A stretch of 64,000 nucleotides of DNA from SZUA-265 sp965651905 (lineage in GTDB: Bacteria > Myxococcota_A > Polyangia > Polyangiales > Polyangiaceae), in assembly GCA_965651905.1 (NCBI GenBank), contig CBFGUG010000016.1:1-64000 (forward strand). The letters run 5' to 3'. The notes beneath the pieces were generated by a model. That model saw only the letters and a list, made by a program, of their open reading frames with translations, had not been told where the DNA came from and ran no database searches. Shown here one piece after another: positions 1 to 8,677 of this stretch. The stretch's first letter is position 1, and every line of letters begins with the position of its first letter. Both the position numbers and the translations under genes were made by a program.

Positions 1-198
1 CCGAGGGTTCATCGGTTTCCGAAGGCTCGTCAGTTTCCGAGGGTTCATCGGTTTCCGAAGGCTCGTCAGTTTCCGAGGGTTCATCGGTTTCGGAAGGCTC
101 GTCGGTTTCGGAAGGCTCGTCAGTTTCCGAAGGCTCGTCGGTTTCCGAGGGTTCATCGGTTTCCGAAGGCTCGTCGGTCTCAGACGGTTCGTCCGTCT
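1..198. repeat. 18-bp tandem repeat, 11 copies, continuing past the edge
   Basis: Eleven consecutive 18-bp units, consensus on the + strand CCGARGGYTCRTCRGTTT, lie inside the truncated lipoprotein gene and encode SETDEP on the reverse strand. The first five units alternate between two variants, giving a 36-bp higher-order repeat; the two units nearest the gene start are the most diverged. All units keep the frame, so copy-number changes would lengthen or shorten the linker without breaking the protein. Confidence 0.93.
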
Positions 199-352
199 CA
201 GGGTCGTCCGGCTCGCCAAGATCGTCAGCGTCCACGCCCCCCGCATCCTCGCCGTCCGTATCCGTCGCCGACGAGGTATCCTCTCCACATGCGCTCACCC
301 CTGCCGTCAGCAAGAGCGCTGCGAATGCATGACACACTAAGGTTTTTTTCAT
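1..352 (-). CDS. Acidic SETDEP-repeat lipoprotein, cut by the window edge
   Basis: The reading frame starts at the ATG at 352 (reverse strand) and runs off the left edge with no stop, so the C-terminus is missing. The N-terminus is a short Lys-containing n-region, a hydrophobic stretch and a lipobox (VSAC, Cys at about residue 22), so it should be an exported lipoprotein. The mature part begins with an Asp/Glu/Ser-rich segment and then at least eleven copies of the hexapeptide SETDEP up to the edge. Such acidic low-complexity linkers commonly follow the lipobox in myxobacterial lipoproteins and usually precede a folded domain, here unseen. It lies downstream of, and in the same direction as, the TauE/SafE gene, 166 bp away. 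Function unknown. Confidence 0.8.
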   Translation of the reverse strand, partial: MKKTLVCHAFAALLLTAGVSACGEDTSSATDTDGEDAGGVDADDLGEPDDPETDEPSETDEPSETDEPSETDEPSETDEPSETDEPSETDEPSETDEPSETDEPSETDEPSETDEPS

Positions 353-518
353 GCCCCGCGCTCAGCAAGGCGCGTACCAAGTTACTGAGTTGCTGGCCCA
401 AGCCCATTCGAGCCGCGCCCACACCGACTGGCGTGTTGCGCCCTTGCGATCCCACGTCAGCGCATTCTGCGGCTGCCCAGCTTGGCCACGGCTGGCACAC
501 GTTGACACAAGCGCCAGC

Positions 519-1316
519 TCACCCCAGCAGAGCACGACCCAGCAGCCCGAGTGCTGCGATTGCGCTCACGCCCAAAACGCAAAGCCGTAACACGCGGCCC
601 CGATCGACCGTCGGATGTAGCCTGTGGCTCACCTGCATGCCGAGCACGACGACGGGGATGAACAGCAAACCCAGCCACACGTCGTTCCACGTGATCTGAC
701 CGACCGCCGTACGCACGACGAGGGTCACGACGATCCCAAACGCGAACACCACACCCAGCGTCGAGCGCAGCGCAGGCCCCGCCGAGTCACGAAATAATAG
801 CGCGATCGGAGGCCCGCCAATCGCCGACAAGTGACCACAGAACCCCGAAAAAATACTCGCCAACAAGTCGACGGCAGGTGAGCGCTTCAGTTTCACGGGG
901 GTGGCGAGCACGATCACCGCAGAAAGCACGATGGCCCCGAGCACGAGATCCAGCGCCGCTCGCGATACCACCCCGAGAAAGGCGGCTCCCAACAGTGCAC
1001 CTGGGACACGCCCAGCGAGTAGCCACGGCACGGCTTTCAGCTGCAAGTGTTCCCGTTCACGAACCGCTGCAATCAACGTGATCGGCAGCGCCGAAAGGAT
1101 CTGTGGCACGGGCGCCAAGCGCGGATCGATCAGCGAAAGCGCAGGCACCGCCAACATCGCGTAACCAAAGCCAATCGTGCCTTGCAGCACGGCCGACACG
1201 AACGTCACGAACAGCGCTACCAGCCATTGCCACGGCTCCAGACCGAGCGCCAGATCGACAGACGGTGTACTCACCAACGCGCCGTGCCATGGCCCCGTCT
1301 GCCACACAAGTTCCAA
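519..1316 (-). CDS. TauE/SafE-family permease
   Basis: A 265-aa multi-spanning membrane protein of the TauE/SafE (DUF81) family, whose members are predicted to export sulfite, sulfoacetate or other small organosulfur anions across the inner membrane. The two family half-motifs are visible: GFGYAMLAVPAL in the first half (about residues 49-60) and SAIGGPPIALL in the second half (about residue 165), each at the start of a repeat of hydrophobic helices. Length is normal. The ATG at 1316 gives about 30 residues before the first helix; a later start is possible. Substrate cannot be told from sequence. It faces away from the exported-protein cluster across a 400-bp divergent spacer. Confidence 0.85.
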   Translation of the reverse strand: MELVWQTGPWHGALVSTPSVDLALGLEPWQWLVALFVTFVSAVLQGTIGFGYAMLAVPALSLIDPRLAPVPQILSALPITLIAAVREREHLQLKAVPWLLAGRVPGALLGAAFLGVVSRAALDLVLGAIVLSAVIVLATPVKLKRSPAVDLLASIFSGFCGHLSAIGGPPIALLFRDSAGPALRSTLGVVFAFGIVVTLVVRTAVGQITWNDVWLGLLFIPVVVLGMQVSHRLHPTVDRGRVLRLCVLGVSAIAALGLLGRALLG

Positions 1317-1716
1317 AACACCCCACGAGGATCTGTTCCAACCCGGCCTAACGCATCGTTCCCGACCGCCGGGTTTCGCTCACTCCCGTCCCAACCCAGC
1401 CCTTTCCCCGTGCACTTGTTCACGGTGAGCGGGCGTCGCTCACCAACACCATGTCACCCGGTCTCGAGCGTTGGCTCGCGTCACGAGCGTTCACTTGAAG
1501 GCGCAATCGTGTGCGGGGCGCGGCCGCGCACGCCGTCGGAGATGTCTCAGTTCGCCAGGGCGCGGAGTGCAGACGCGTACGCAACCTCGCCGCGCGGAGC
1601 CTCAAAAAACGAAGAAATTGACGATGGCGGCTGACGCGACGAGGTTGTGGAGCGTGCTTCGGCGGGTTGGCGACGCGAGCCTTTACCCCAGCCTGTCAGG
1701 TACTACACTGCGCACG
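1317..1716. other. Divergent intergenic region with a perfect hairpin
   Basis: About 400 bp separate the divergent permease gene and the exported-protein cluster, so it should hold promoters for both. The only clear structure is a perfect inverted repeat at 1424-1444: GGTGAGCG, five-base loop GGCGT, CGCTCACC. It has no T-run and sits between divergent starts, so an operator or RNA-leader hairpin is more likely than a terminator. The frame of the downstream gene stays open upstream to about 1471, but that stretch (before 1717) looks like random Arg/Ser-rich translation. Confidence 0.5.
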
Positions 1717-3636
1717 ATGAGGAACGGACAGCTGTCGGCGCTCCGTGCGGGCTGCGTGCTCGCGGCAACAGTAGTGTTGTCGTTCGGGCGCGACGTTCGC
1801 GCGTGCGGTCCATGCGCTGGCCCCGAGTTGTGGTCGGCGGAGAGCATCAAGGGTGAGCTGGTCGTCGTTGCCAACTTTGGATTGCTCACCGAGCGTACGG
1901 ACGGCTGGTTCCTGACTTGCGAAGAGACTATCGGCGGGTTGTTACTCGACGTCCGGGGGAACGCGGAACAGCACTTCGTGTCCAGCGACACGGGTCTCTA
2001 CACCCAAACGGGCGACATCTGTGAATGGAGCAGCGGTCCGAGTAGCAGTAATAACAACTGGTTTCTCGGCTTTTCGCTGCCCACGGTGAGCGTGGGAACA
2101 CCTACGAACAGTTACGTCTTGCTCGCCGACCGAGAGACGAGTGACTTGCTCGTGCAACGTGCGGAAGCGGGGGCGAACTTCAGCACGGTGCATGCGCTAG
2201 ATGAGTCTGTCAATTTCCGCACTTTGGCGACGGGCGGTGAACCCGCATCCGTCTTCGTGGCAGGATACGACAACGACCCGAGAGACTGGCACATCGCGTA
2301 TAGTCTCGATGCGGGTGATAGCTGGGACTACGCAACTCCCGACGTGGATACCGAGTACACTACGATGGTGTTACGTCTCGTCGACCCCGAGTACCCGCGC
2401 GCGGTTTACATCGAAGGGCAGACAGTCCTCGGTCAATCCGATGAGCTGTGGCGTTTCGACGCCGAGAGCGGCGAGACCGAGCTGCTCTTGAAACTCGATG
2501 ACGCGGAACTGTTCTCGGGCATCACGCTGAGCGAGGAGCACGTTTGGGTTTCGGGGCGGCGGCGCGGTGCGGGCAGTCTGTATCGCGCCGAACGGGGAAC
2601 CCGCGAGTTTGCACGAATTGTCGACGATGGGCCCGAATTCGGCTGCATTGCGGCTCATGACGAAGCGCTCTATGTTTGTGTCAACGATTTCACCTACCAA
2701 TCGGACTTCATCTTGGGACGCTCGACAGACCAAGGACTGAGCTGGCAGCCAGCGTTGACCGTCGAAGATCTCGGCGTCGTAGCTAGTTGCGGCGTCGAGT
2801 GCGACGCGACCACCGACTGGTTGCACGGCGCCTACGGCATTTCTGAAGCGGATGCTGGCGCGCCGAACGGCGAAGGTCCAGGCGCGGGCGACGATTCTGA
2901 TTCAGGTAACGAAAGCAAACGATCCAGTGGTGGGTGTAGCGTTCAGGCGGGGGCAGCCCCGAGGGCAACACTGTACGGTGTCCTCGGACTCCTAGCCTTC
3001 GCGGCGCGTCGACGGCGTTCATCCGCGGCCAGCCTCCAACGTGAAGCGCGCAAGTCCGCTTTCAGTCGCATCGCGCGGAGGAGTCTCGGGCTGGGGACTG
3101 TATTGGCGACTCTTGCATCGGTGACCTTCGTATCGGCGTGCGGCGGCGGCGACGCTGCTGACGATTCGAGCGCGGATGACGACGTGACACTGGACGCGGG
3201 CGACGACTCGAACGCCGACGACTCGAACGCCGACGACTCGAACGCAAGCCGGGACGACGCTCGTGCGGCGGTTGCCGATTGTGGTGAACGGGGCGACGAG
3301 CTGATGAATCTGGAAGTCGAGGCAGACGACGCGACTCTCAGCGTGCAATCCATCCGGCCCAATCCGGCTATCGTCGGGGACAACAGCTGGACCATCGAGC
3401 TCAGGGATGACGCTGGTGAAGCGATCGTCGGCGCGGAAGACTCCATCGTGGTCACGCCATTCATGCCTGATCACGGTCACGGAACGCCTGTTGCCGTGGG
3501 CGTCGCCGAGGAAGACGACGGTGAGTACCAGCTCGCACCCGTCAACACCTTCATGCCCGGGCTCTGGCAGATCACGATTGAACTCGAGCTCGATGGTGCG
3601 ACGGAGCTGTTCGAGTTCCGCGTGTGCGTCCAGTGA
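1717..3636 (+). CDS. Secreted BNR-like MYXO-CTERM protein fused in frame to a YtkA-like lipoprotein
   Basis: The 639-aa frame joins two apparently complete exported proteins. Residues 1-30 are a signal peptide (start ATG 1717 chosen for this). Residues 31-400 resemble a sialidase/BNR-type propeller with motifs such as SLDAGDSWDY and STDQGLSWQP. A MYXO-CTERM-like tail follows: Gly-Gly-Cys at 405-407, a hydrophobic helix and an Arg cluster at 431-434, which should be a C-terminus. Without a stop, a second signal follows, ending in the lipobox FVSAC (Cys 475), then a DDSNA repeat (three 15-bp units, 3202-3246) and a YtkA/FixH-like beta domain with NPAIVGDNSWTIEL and PFMPDHGHGTP, a type often linked to copper handling or cytochrome assembly. 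There is no ATG in frame before the second signal. It could be a true fusion, or two genes merged by a small indel: a GTGA at 3041-3044 in other frames resembles a stop/start junction. The stop overlaps the next start (TGATG). Confidence 0.72.
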   Translation: MRNGQLSALRAGCVLAATVVLSFGRDVRACGPCAGPELWSAESIKGELVVVANFGLLTERTDGWFLTCEETIGGLLLDVRGNAEQHFVSSDTGLYTQTGDICEWSSGPSSSNNNWFLGFSLPTVSVGTPTNSYVLLADRETSDLLVQRAEAGANFSTVHALDESVNFRTLATGGEPASVFVAGYDNDPRDWHIAYSLDAGDSWDYATPDVDTEYTTMVLRLVDPEYPRAVYIEGQTVLGQSDELWRFDAESGETELLLKLDDAELFSGITLSEEHVWVSGRRRGAGSLYRAERGTREFARIVDDGPEFGCIAAHDEALYVCVNDFTYQSDFILGRSTDQGLSWQPALTVEDLGVVASCGVECDATTDWLHGAYGISEADAGAPNGEGPGAGDDSDSGNESKRSSGGCSVQAGAAPRATLYGVLGLLAFAARRRRSSAASLQREARKSAFSRIARRSLGLGTVLATLASVTFVSACGGGDAADDSSADDDVTLDAGDDSNADDSNADDSNASRDDARAAVADCGERGDELMNLEVEADDATLSVQSIRPNPAIVGDNSWTIELRDDAGEAIVGAEDSIVVTPFMPDHGHGTPVAVGVAEEDDGEYQLAPVNTFMPGLWQITIELELDGATELFEFRVCVQ

Positions 3637-5273
3637 TGCCGTCGCACAAGCCTTCCCCTCAATCACGTATGTACGCTCGGTGCGCAAGCCGTGCGTGCAT
3701 CGCTACGGGCTTGCTGTGCGCGGCCCTCTCGTGTGGCAAGTCGAACGACTCCTCGGATCGTGACGATGGGAGCGACGATGCGAGGCACGATGCAGCTGCG
3801 GACGCTGCTCCCAACCCCTCGCTCTACGATCGCGATGCGTTGCTCGACCCCAAGAGCTGCCAAGGCTGTCATCCCGGACAATACGCGGAGTGGGCGGGGA
3901 GTATGCACGCCTACGCAGCGCAAGACCCCGTTTTCATCGCCATGAACGCGCGTGGCCAAGCCGAAACCGACGGTGCTCTCGGCGATTTTTGCGTCAACTG
4001 TCACGCGCCCATGGCCGTCCGTGAGGGCCTGACCGAAGACGGGCTCAACCTCGACGAGCTACCCGACGCGTACCAGGGAGTGACCTGTTACTTCTGTCAC
4101 AACGTGGCGGACGTCGAAGGCGTTCACAATAACCCACTAGTGCTCGCCAACGACACCACGATGCGCGGCCCCTTCGACGACCCCGACGAGAACAGCGTCC
4201 ACGCCTCGGCGTACTCCGAGTACTTCGACCCGGCCAAACCTCACGCGTCTGCGCTGTGCGGAGCGTGCCACGACGTGACGCTGCCCGAAGCGCTCGTCGG
4301 GCGCGAGGTGAAGTTGGAGCGCACGTTTGCGGAATGGAAGACCACCATCTTCAACAAGCCGTACGCGGATGGCGGCGTCGGTTGCAACGCGTGCCACATG
4401 CCCGTCTCACCCCTGCGCGATCGCACGGTTGCTGACACGGGCGCAACCACGCGACGCTCCGTGCGTCACGACTTCGAAGGAGTCGATCTCGCTCTGGACG
4501 CTTTCCCGAACAAGCAGCGACAGCGGCTGTTGGTGGAACGTTTCTTGGCGTCGAGCCTGCTCGCGGAGATTTGCGTATCCGAACTGGGTGCCGTGGAGGT
4601 CACGCTGGAGAATGGCGGTTCGGGGCACAATTGGCCGAGTGGGGCGAGCCACGATCGCGAAGCCTGGCTCGAGGTTCGCGCGTTCACCGACAGCGATGAT
4701 TCTCCTGTGTTCGAGACTGTGGCGCCCGAACACCCAGATGAAGACGCGCCACGCGTCGTGCTCAAAGACTACGTCGTCGACGCTGCCGGAGACCCTGCGC
4801 ACATGTTCTGGGACATCGCGGAAGTGCAGTCGTCGACCACGCTTGCGGGGGTGGCCACGCGAGATCCGCTCGACCCGGAGTTTCATCGGGAACGCGAAAT
4901 CTGGACCTTCGACACGGGAGCGAACCAACCCATCGACTTGGTCACGTTGAAGGTGCGCATTCGGCCCATCGGGCTCGATATCCTGCAAGACTTGGTCGAG
5001 TCGGGGCATCTCGACCAAGCGATCGCCGACGAAATGCCCGTGCTCGACGTGTTGCCGAACCGCTGTTACTCGCCTGAGCTCATCGAAGAGTATTCGGACA
5101 TCTTGTCTGCACGCACGCGCTGTGACGACGAGTTTGCCAGCGAGTTCACGCTCGTGTGGCGTAACGCGGATGCCAACGAGGACAATCGAAACTATCGCCC
5201 GTCGCGCATCGATCAAGTTCCCGCGCGTTGCCTTTCGCATCCAACCTACGTCTCGGTCCCGCAGAGCCCCTGA
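3636..5273 (+). CDS. Pentaheme cytochrome c lipoprotein (cytochrome c554-like)
   Basis: A 545-aa exported multiheme cytochrome. The ATG at 3636 overlaps the upstream TGA (TGATG), implying translational coupling. The signal ends in lipobox ALSC (Cys 33), so the protein is probably lipid-anchored. Five CXXCH heme c motifs are visible: CQGCH (75), CVNCH (119), CYFCH (151), CGACH (208) and CNACH (250), with His-rich spacers such as GSMHAY that could supply distal ligands. The spacing resembles the cytochrome c554 family. The C-terminal half (about 290-545) has no heme motif and looks like a beta-rich domain. A multiheme protein at the membrane surface moves electrons between periplasmic or surface redox partners; the partner is not evident here. 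The lower-confidence alternative start is the Met at 3669. Confidence 0.85.
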   Translation: MPSHKPSPQSRMYARCASRACIATGLLCAALSCGKSNDSSDRDDGSDDARHDAAADAAPNPSLYDRDALLDPKSCQGCHPGQYAEWAGSMHAYAAQDPVFIAMNARGQAETDGALGDFCVNCHAPMAVREGLTEDGLNLDELPDAYQGVTCYFCHNVADVEGVHNNPLVLANDTTMRGPFDDPDENSVHASAYSEYFDPAKPHASALCGACHDVTLPEALVGREVKLERTFAEWKTTIFNKPYADGGVGCNACHMPVSPLRDRTVADTGATTRRSVRHDFEGVDLALDAFPNKQRQRLLVERFLASSLLAEICVSELGAVEVTLENGGSGHNWPSGASHDREAWLEVRAFTDSDDSPVFETVAPEHPDEDAPRVVLKDYVVDAAGDPAHMFWDIAEVQSSTTLAGVATRDPLDPEFHREREIWTFDTGANQPIDLVTLKVRIRPIGLDILQDLVESGHLDQAIADEMPVLDVLPNRCYSPELIEEYSDILSARTRCDDEFASEFTLVWRNADANEDNRNYRPSRIDQVPARCLSHPTYVSVPQSP

Positions 5274-6734
5274 ATGTACTCGGTCCAACCGTCGAGCTGG
5301 CGGTCGCTCGTGCTGAGCACGCTGTTGCTCGGCGCTTGCGCGCGTGCGCCAGCGAAGGACGACAAACCCCGCCGCGTGCCCTCGGCGAGTTGCGATGCGG
5401 GCGCTGCGCGTGCCAGCGACCTGAACTACTCGATCGACGGCGTATCGTACTTGGCCTTCGACACGACACTGAGCGCGGACGAGCCGCACGTGCTGGCGGT
5501 CGAGGATTCTGACGAGATTCGCGTCGATGGTGCGCTGGTGCGTTCTTCAGCAGAAGCTGCAGTGCGATCGGGTGGGCTTGAGCTGTCGTACCTGGATGAT
5601 GTCGGGCGTGACGTCGAATTGACGCTGTGTACCGATTCTCTGGGTCAGGGAAGTGGGGAAGTCATGCGCTGTCGGGGTGAACGCTGCGAGTCAGGCACGG
5701 TTCGTTCGCTCCCCCTCGTCCGTGCCCTCGACGAACGTACGGACGCGGCTGCGCCGCGTTGGCAGCTGGTCGACGAATATGCAGGCTCCACGTGGCCCGA
5801 AGGACCGACCATCGACCTGGCCGTGAGCGACGCGGTTGCCATACTGGCACGCGGTGAGGACGGGTTGCGTATTCTGTCCACTCGTGACGGCGATGGCGTA
5901 AAGATCGCGGAACTCGCACACGTTGCACCTGCCAGAGACGACTTCTACAACGACGTCAAGCTCTACGCGGACCGATTCGCCCTCGTTGCGTCGCGCTTGC
6001 ACGGCCTGGTGGTGGTCGACTTGGAAAACCCCGGAGCACCAAAGGTCGTCTACGATCGTCTCGACGTGCCGCAGCGCACGTCAGGGCACAACATATTCGT
6101 ACGAGGTGAACGAGCGTACGTCGCGCGGTCCGACCCGGGGGGGCACATCAGTGTGATCGACCTAGCTTCTCCGACCGAGCCTGTGGTGAACGCAGAAATC
6201 ACGCTCAGCGAGTGTGTCGACATTCACGACTTGCATGTCGCGGGTGACCGAGCGTTCGTCAATTGTTTCGACGGTCGCCTGCTGGTGGTGGACGCTTCCG
6301 ATGAAACGGCCTGGGTGGTGCTCAGCAGCATCGAGCAAACGCGAAGTCACTCTAGCTGGCTGGTCGAGACCCAGGGGCGTTCGCTACTTTTGTACTCGGG
6401 GGAAAGCTTCGGAGCAGGAGTCGAGCTAGCATGGCTGACCGCTGGCGGAGTGCTGGAACCGTTTGCGAAGGTCGGTACGCGAGCTGCCGCATCCGTTCAC
6501 ACCTTGGAGTGCGATGCGGCGCGGTGCTTCGTCACGGCCTATCAGCAGGGCTTTTTGGAGCTTGACGTGTCCGCATCTGCTCTTCCGAGTGTGGCGCATC
6601 ACGAGCCCACCTGGCTCGGACCAGGTCGGAGTTTTTTCGAAGGCGCGACGGGTATTGCGATGAGAGCCGATGTGCTCCACGTCGCTGACACTGAACGTGG
6701 ATTGCTCGTCTATGGGCGGACAGCGGGCGAATGA
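5274..6734 (+). CDS. LVIVD-repeat beta-propeller lipoprotein
   Basis: A 486-aa exported protein whose ATG directly follows the TGA of the cytochrome gene, so the two are almost certainly cotranscribed and coupled. A signal peptide with lipobox LLGAC lies within the first 22 residues. Residues about 170-480 carry repeated blocks with the LVIVD-type pattern, for example GLVVVDLENPGAP, ISVIDLASPTEP and LLVVDASDE, each preceded by an NVD/HDLH-type segment; such repeats form a beta-propeller. Homologous proteins are usually surface-exposed with unknown ligands, often beside cytochromes or sulfur enzymes. The first ~150 residues are an extra domain I do not recognise. No catalytic motif is visible. 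Confidence 0.8.
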   Translation: MYSVQPSSWRSLVLSTLLLGACARAPAKDDKPRRVPSASCDAGAARASDLNYSIDGVSYLAFDTTLSADEPHVLAVEDSDEIRVDGALVRSSAEAAVRSGGLELSYLDDVGRDVELTLCTDSLGQGSGEVMRCRGERCESGTVRSLPLVRALDERTDAAAPRWQLVDEYAGSTWPEGPTIDLAVSDAVAILARGEDGLRILSTRDGDGVKIAELAHVAPARDDFYNDVKLYADRFALVASRLHGLVVVDLENPGAPKVVYDRLDVPQRTSGHNIFVRGERAYVARSDPGGHISVIDLASPTEPVVNAEITLSECVDIHDLHVAGDRAFVNCFDGRLLVVDASDETAWVVLSSIEQTRSHSSWLVETQGRSLLLYSGESFGAGVELAWLTAGGVLEPFAKVGTRAAASVHTLECDAARCFVTAYQQGFLELDVSASALPSVAHHEPTWLGPGRSFFEGATGIAMRADVLHVADTERGLLVYGRTAGE

Positions 6735-6870
6735 GCAGCGGATAGTTCGAGTGACTGCCTGCTCGGGCCAGCTGTCGTCACTATGCTTTACGAAGCCGCG
6801 TGCGCGCTAGCATCGCATGACCATCGCGAGGCGCGCAGCCACAGTCTATTCAGCTCGAGGAGAAACACAG

Positions 6871-8517
6871 ATGGCGCCGCGTAGCGCACTAATCATGGTT
6901 TTGCTTGGCCCGCTTACTGGGTGTGGCGAACGTGCTGACTCTGCAGCCGACGAGCACGGCAGCTCAGGCGCAGCAGGTCAGAGCGCGCAACCAGACGGAC
7001 TTGCTACTGCGGACACTACTGCTCAAAGTGGCGGCGCTTCGTCGATGGCAAGTCAGGGCGGGAGCTCTGGGGTTGGCACGAACCCAGCGCCAGAAGCCAG
7101 CGGAAACGACGAGGCCATGGCTCCGTCAACTTCCAGCGAAACTCTCCCCGACTCCACGTCGAGCGAGCCAGGGAGTGACGCAGCGGACGTCGTGCCGCCT
7201 ACGACGTCCGGGACCTCGGAAGGGACTGACGACGATGCCGCAGGCAGCGGCGGCGGTACGGCACCGCTCGACGCATGTGAAGTGACCGTCGACTCGGCTG
7301 AGATCAGCGCCGCAATCGCAACAGTGGGCATCGTGACGTTCAGCACTGACGCGACGAGCGTAGCGAGTGCGAGAATCGAGTTCGGGCTCGAAGGCAGCTT
7401 CGAGATGATCGCGCCCGTCGATCTCGACGAACCCGACTACCGCACGCTTCTTCTCGGCATGAAGCAGTCACGGGTTTACACGTATCGCGTGGTCGTCGAG
7501 ACAGCCGATGGCGAATGTACGAGCGACGAGCACTCGATAGAGACGGAGTCGTTGCCCAACGTCCTGTCCGTGCTCGAGGTCGACAACATCGAGCCCGAGA
7601 AGCTGCAGGGTGGGTTCGTTTCCACAGGGCAGTATCAGGCGCGGGGTGGCGAGACGTCACCTGCATACGTCATCGACAAAGACGGTGACTACGTGTGGGC
7701 GCTGCAGGTGGGCGACTACGTCACGGGTGTTCGTCAGAGCTACGATGGCAAGTACATGTGGATCAACGGGACCGACAACACCACCAACGGCGAAGCGAAC
7801 ATTCACCGAGTGACGATGGACGGACTGGTCGACGAAGACATGAGCGAAGTCTTCGGACAGCAGGATCACTCCATCACGGTACTTCCCGACGAGACCGTCG
7901 TGTTCTACGGCCACGACGAGACCCGTTGTGCCAACATCCGTCAGCGTTTCGCGAACGGTGACATCGAAGCCATCATCAACTCGGGCGACGCCCACGGCGC
8001 GTCTGGTGCGTGCCACGTCAACGCCATCGAATACTCGCCGATGGACGACACGCTGATTTTCTCTGATGACAACCACAACAATTACACCAAGATCACTCGC
8101 GACGGAGAGGTAGTGTGGGTGCTGGGCGGTGAGACGAGTGACTTCACGGGTGACGCGTCCCAGTGGATCCGCGAGCACGGCATCGACGTAATTGACGTCG
8201 ACCGCGTCCTGATCTTCAACAACAACGAACCCCAGGACCCGCGCGGCTCGCTGGCAACTGAGATACAGCTCGACCTCGAGGCGATGACTGCAACCAAGGT
8301 GTGGGAGTACCAGGCCGATCCGCCCATCTCGAACCAAGTCCTGGGCGACGTTCAGCGGTTGGCCAACGGCAATACGGTGATCGCTTACTCAGCGCAGGGG
8401 TTGATGCACGAGGTCGATGCGGAAGGAAACCTGCTGCAGGAGATCGTCTGGCCGCTCGGGGCGGCGTTTGGTTACATCGTCAAGCGCGATTCGCTGTACG
8501 GGCCACCGCCCCGCTGA
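6871..8517 (+). CDS. Arylsulfotransferase (ASST)-like lipoprotein
   Basis: A 548-aa exported protein. The ATG at 6871 is chosen because GAGGAGA (6857-6863) lies seven bases upstream and a lipobox (LTGC, Cys 18) follows at once; an upstream ATG at 6817 is in frame but lacks these. After a Ser/Gly/Thr-rich linker to about residue 130 and a fibronectin-like segment (YTYRVVVETADGEC), the C-terminal ~330 residues match the arylsulfotransferase/ArnB-type six-bladed propeller: a DHSITVLPDETVVFYG block, CHVNAIEYSP, IFSDDNHNNYTKI and HGIDVIDVDRVLIFNN. True ASSTs use a catalytic His in the periplasm to transfer sulfate between phenols; many relatives in this lineage have unknown substrates. Shares direction with the cytochrome/propeller pair but is separated by 136 bp. 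Confidence 0.8.
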   Translation: MAPRSALIMVLLGPLTGCGERADSAADEHGSSGAAGQSAQPDGLATADTTAQSGGASSMASQGGSSGVGTNPAPEASGNDEAMAPSTSSETLPDSTSSEPGSDAADVVPPTTSGTSEGTDDDAAGSGGGTAPLDACEVTVDSAEISAAIATVGIVTFSTDATSVASARIEFGLEGSFEMIAPVDLDEPDYRTLLLGMKQSRVYTYRVVVETADGECTSDEHSIETESLPNVLSVLEVDNIEPEKLQGGFVSTGQYQARGGETSPAYVIDKDGDYVWALQVGDYVTGVRQSYDGKYMWINGTDNTTNGEANIHRVTMDGLVDEDMSEVFGQQDHSITVLPDETVVFYGHDETRCANIRQRFANGDIEAIINSGDAHGASGACHVNAIEYSPMDDTLIFSDDNHNNYTKITRDGEVVWVLGGETSDFTGDASQWIREHGIDVIDVDRVLIFNNNEPQDPRGSLATEIQLDLEAMTATKVWEYQADPPISNQVLGDVQRLANGNTVIAYSAQGLMHEVDAEGNLLQEIVWPLGAAFGYIVKRDSLYGPPPR

Positions 8518-8677
8518 GGGCGGAGCGATCAACGAAATACCCGTGAAAGCTAGGCGAGGCACTCCCGCCACGCGCGACCCGATCGTGTTGGCGGCGCTGC
8601 TGAGCGCGTGTTTGCGCGTCACCCCTCAGTGAATCTGCTGTATCCTGGCCGCGCGGTAGGCCCGGACGACACGCCCC

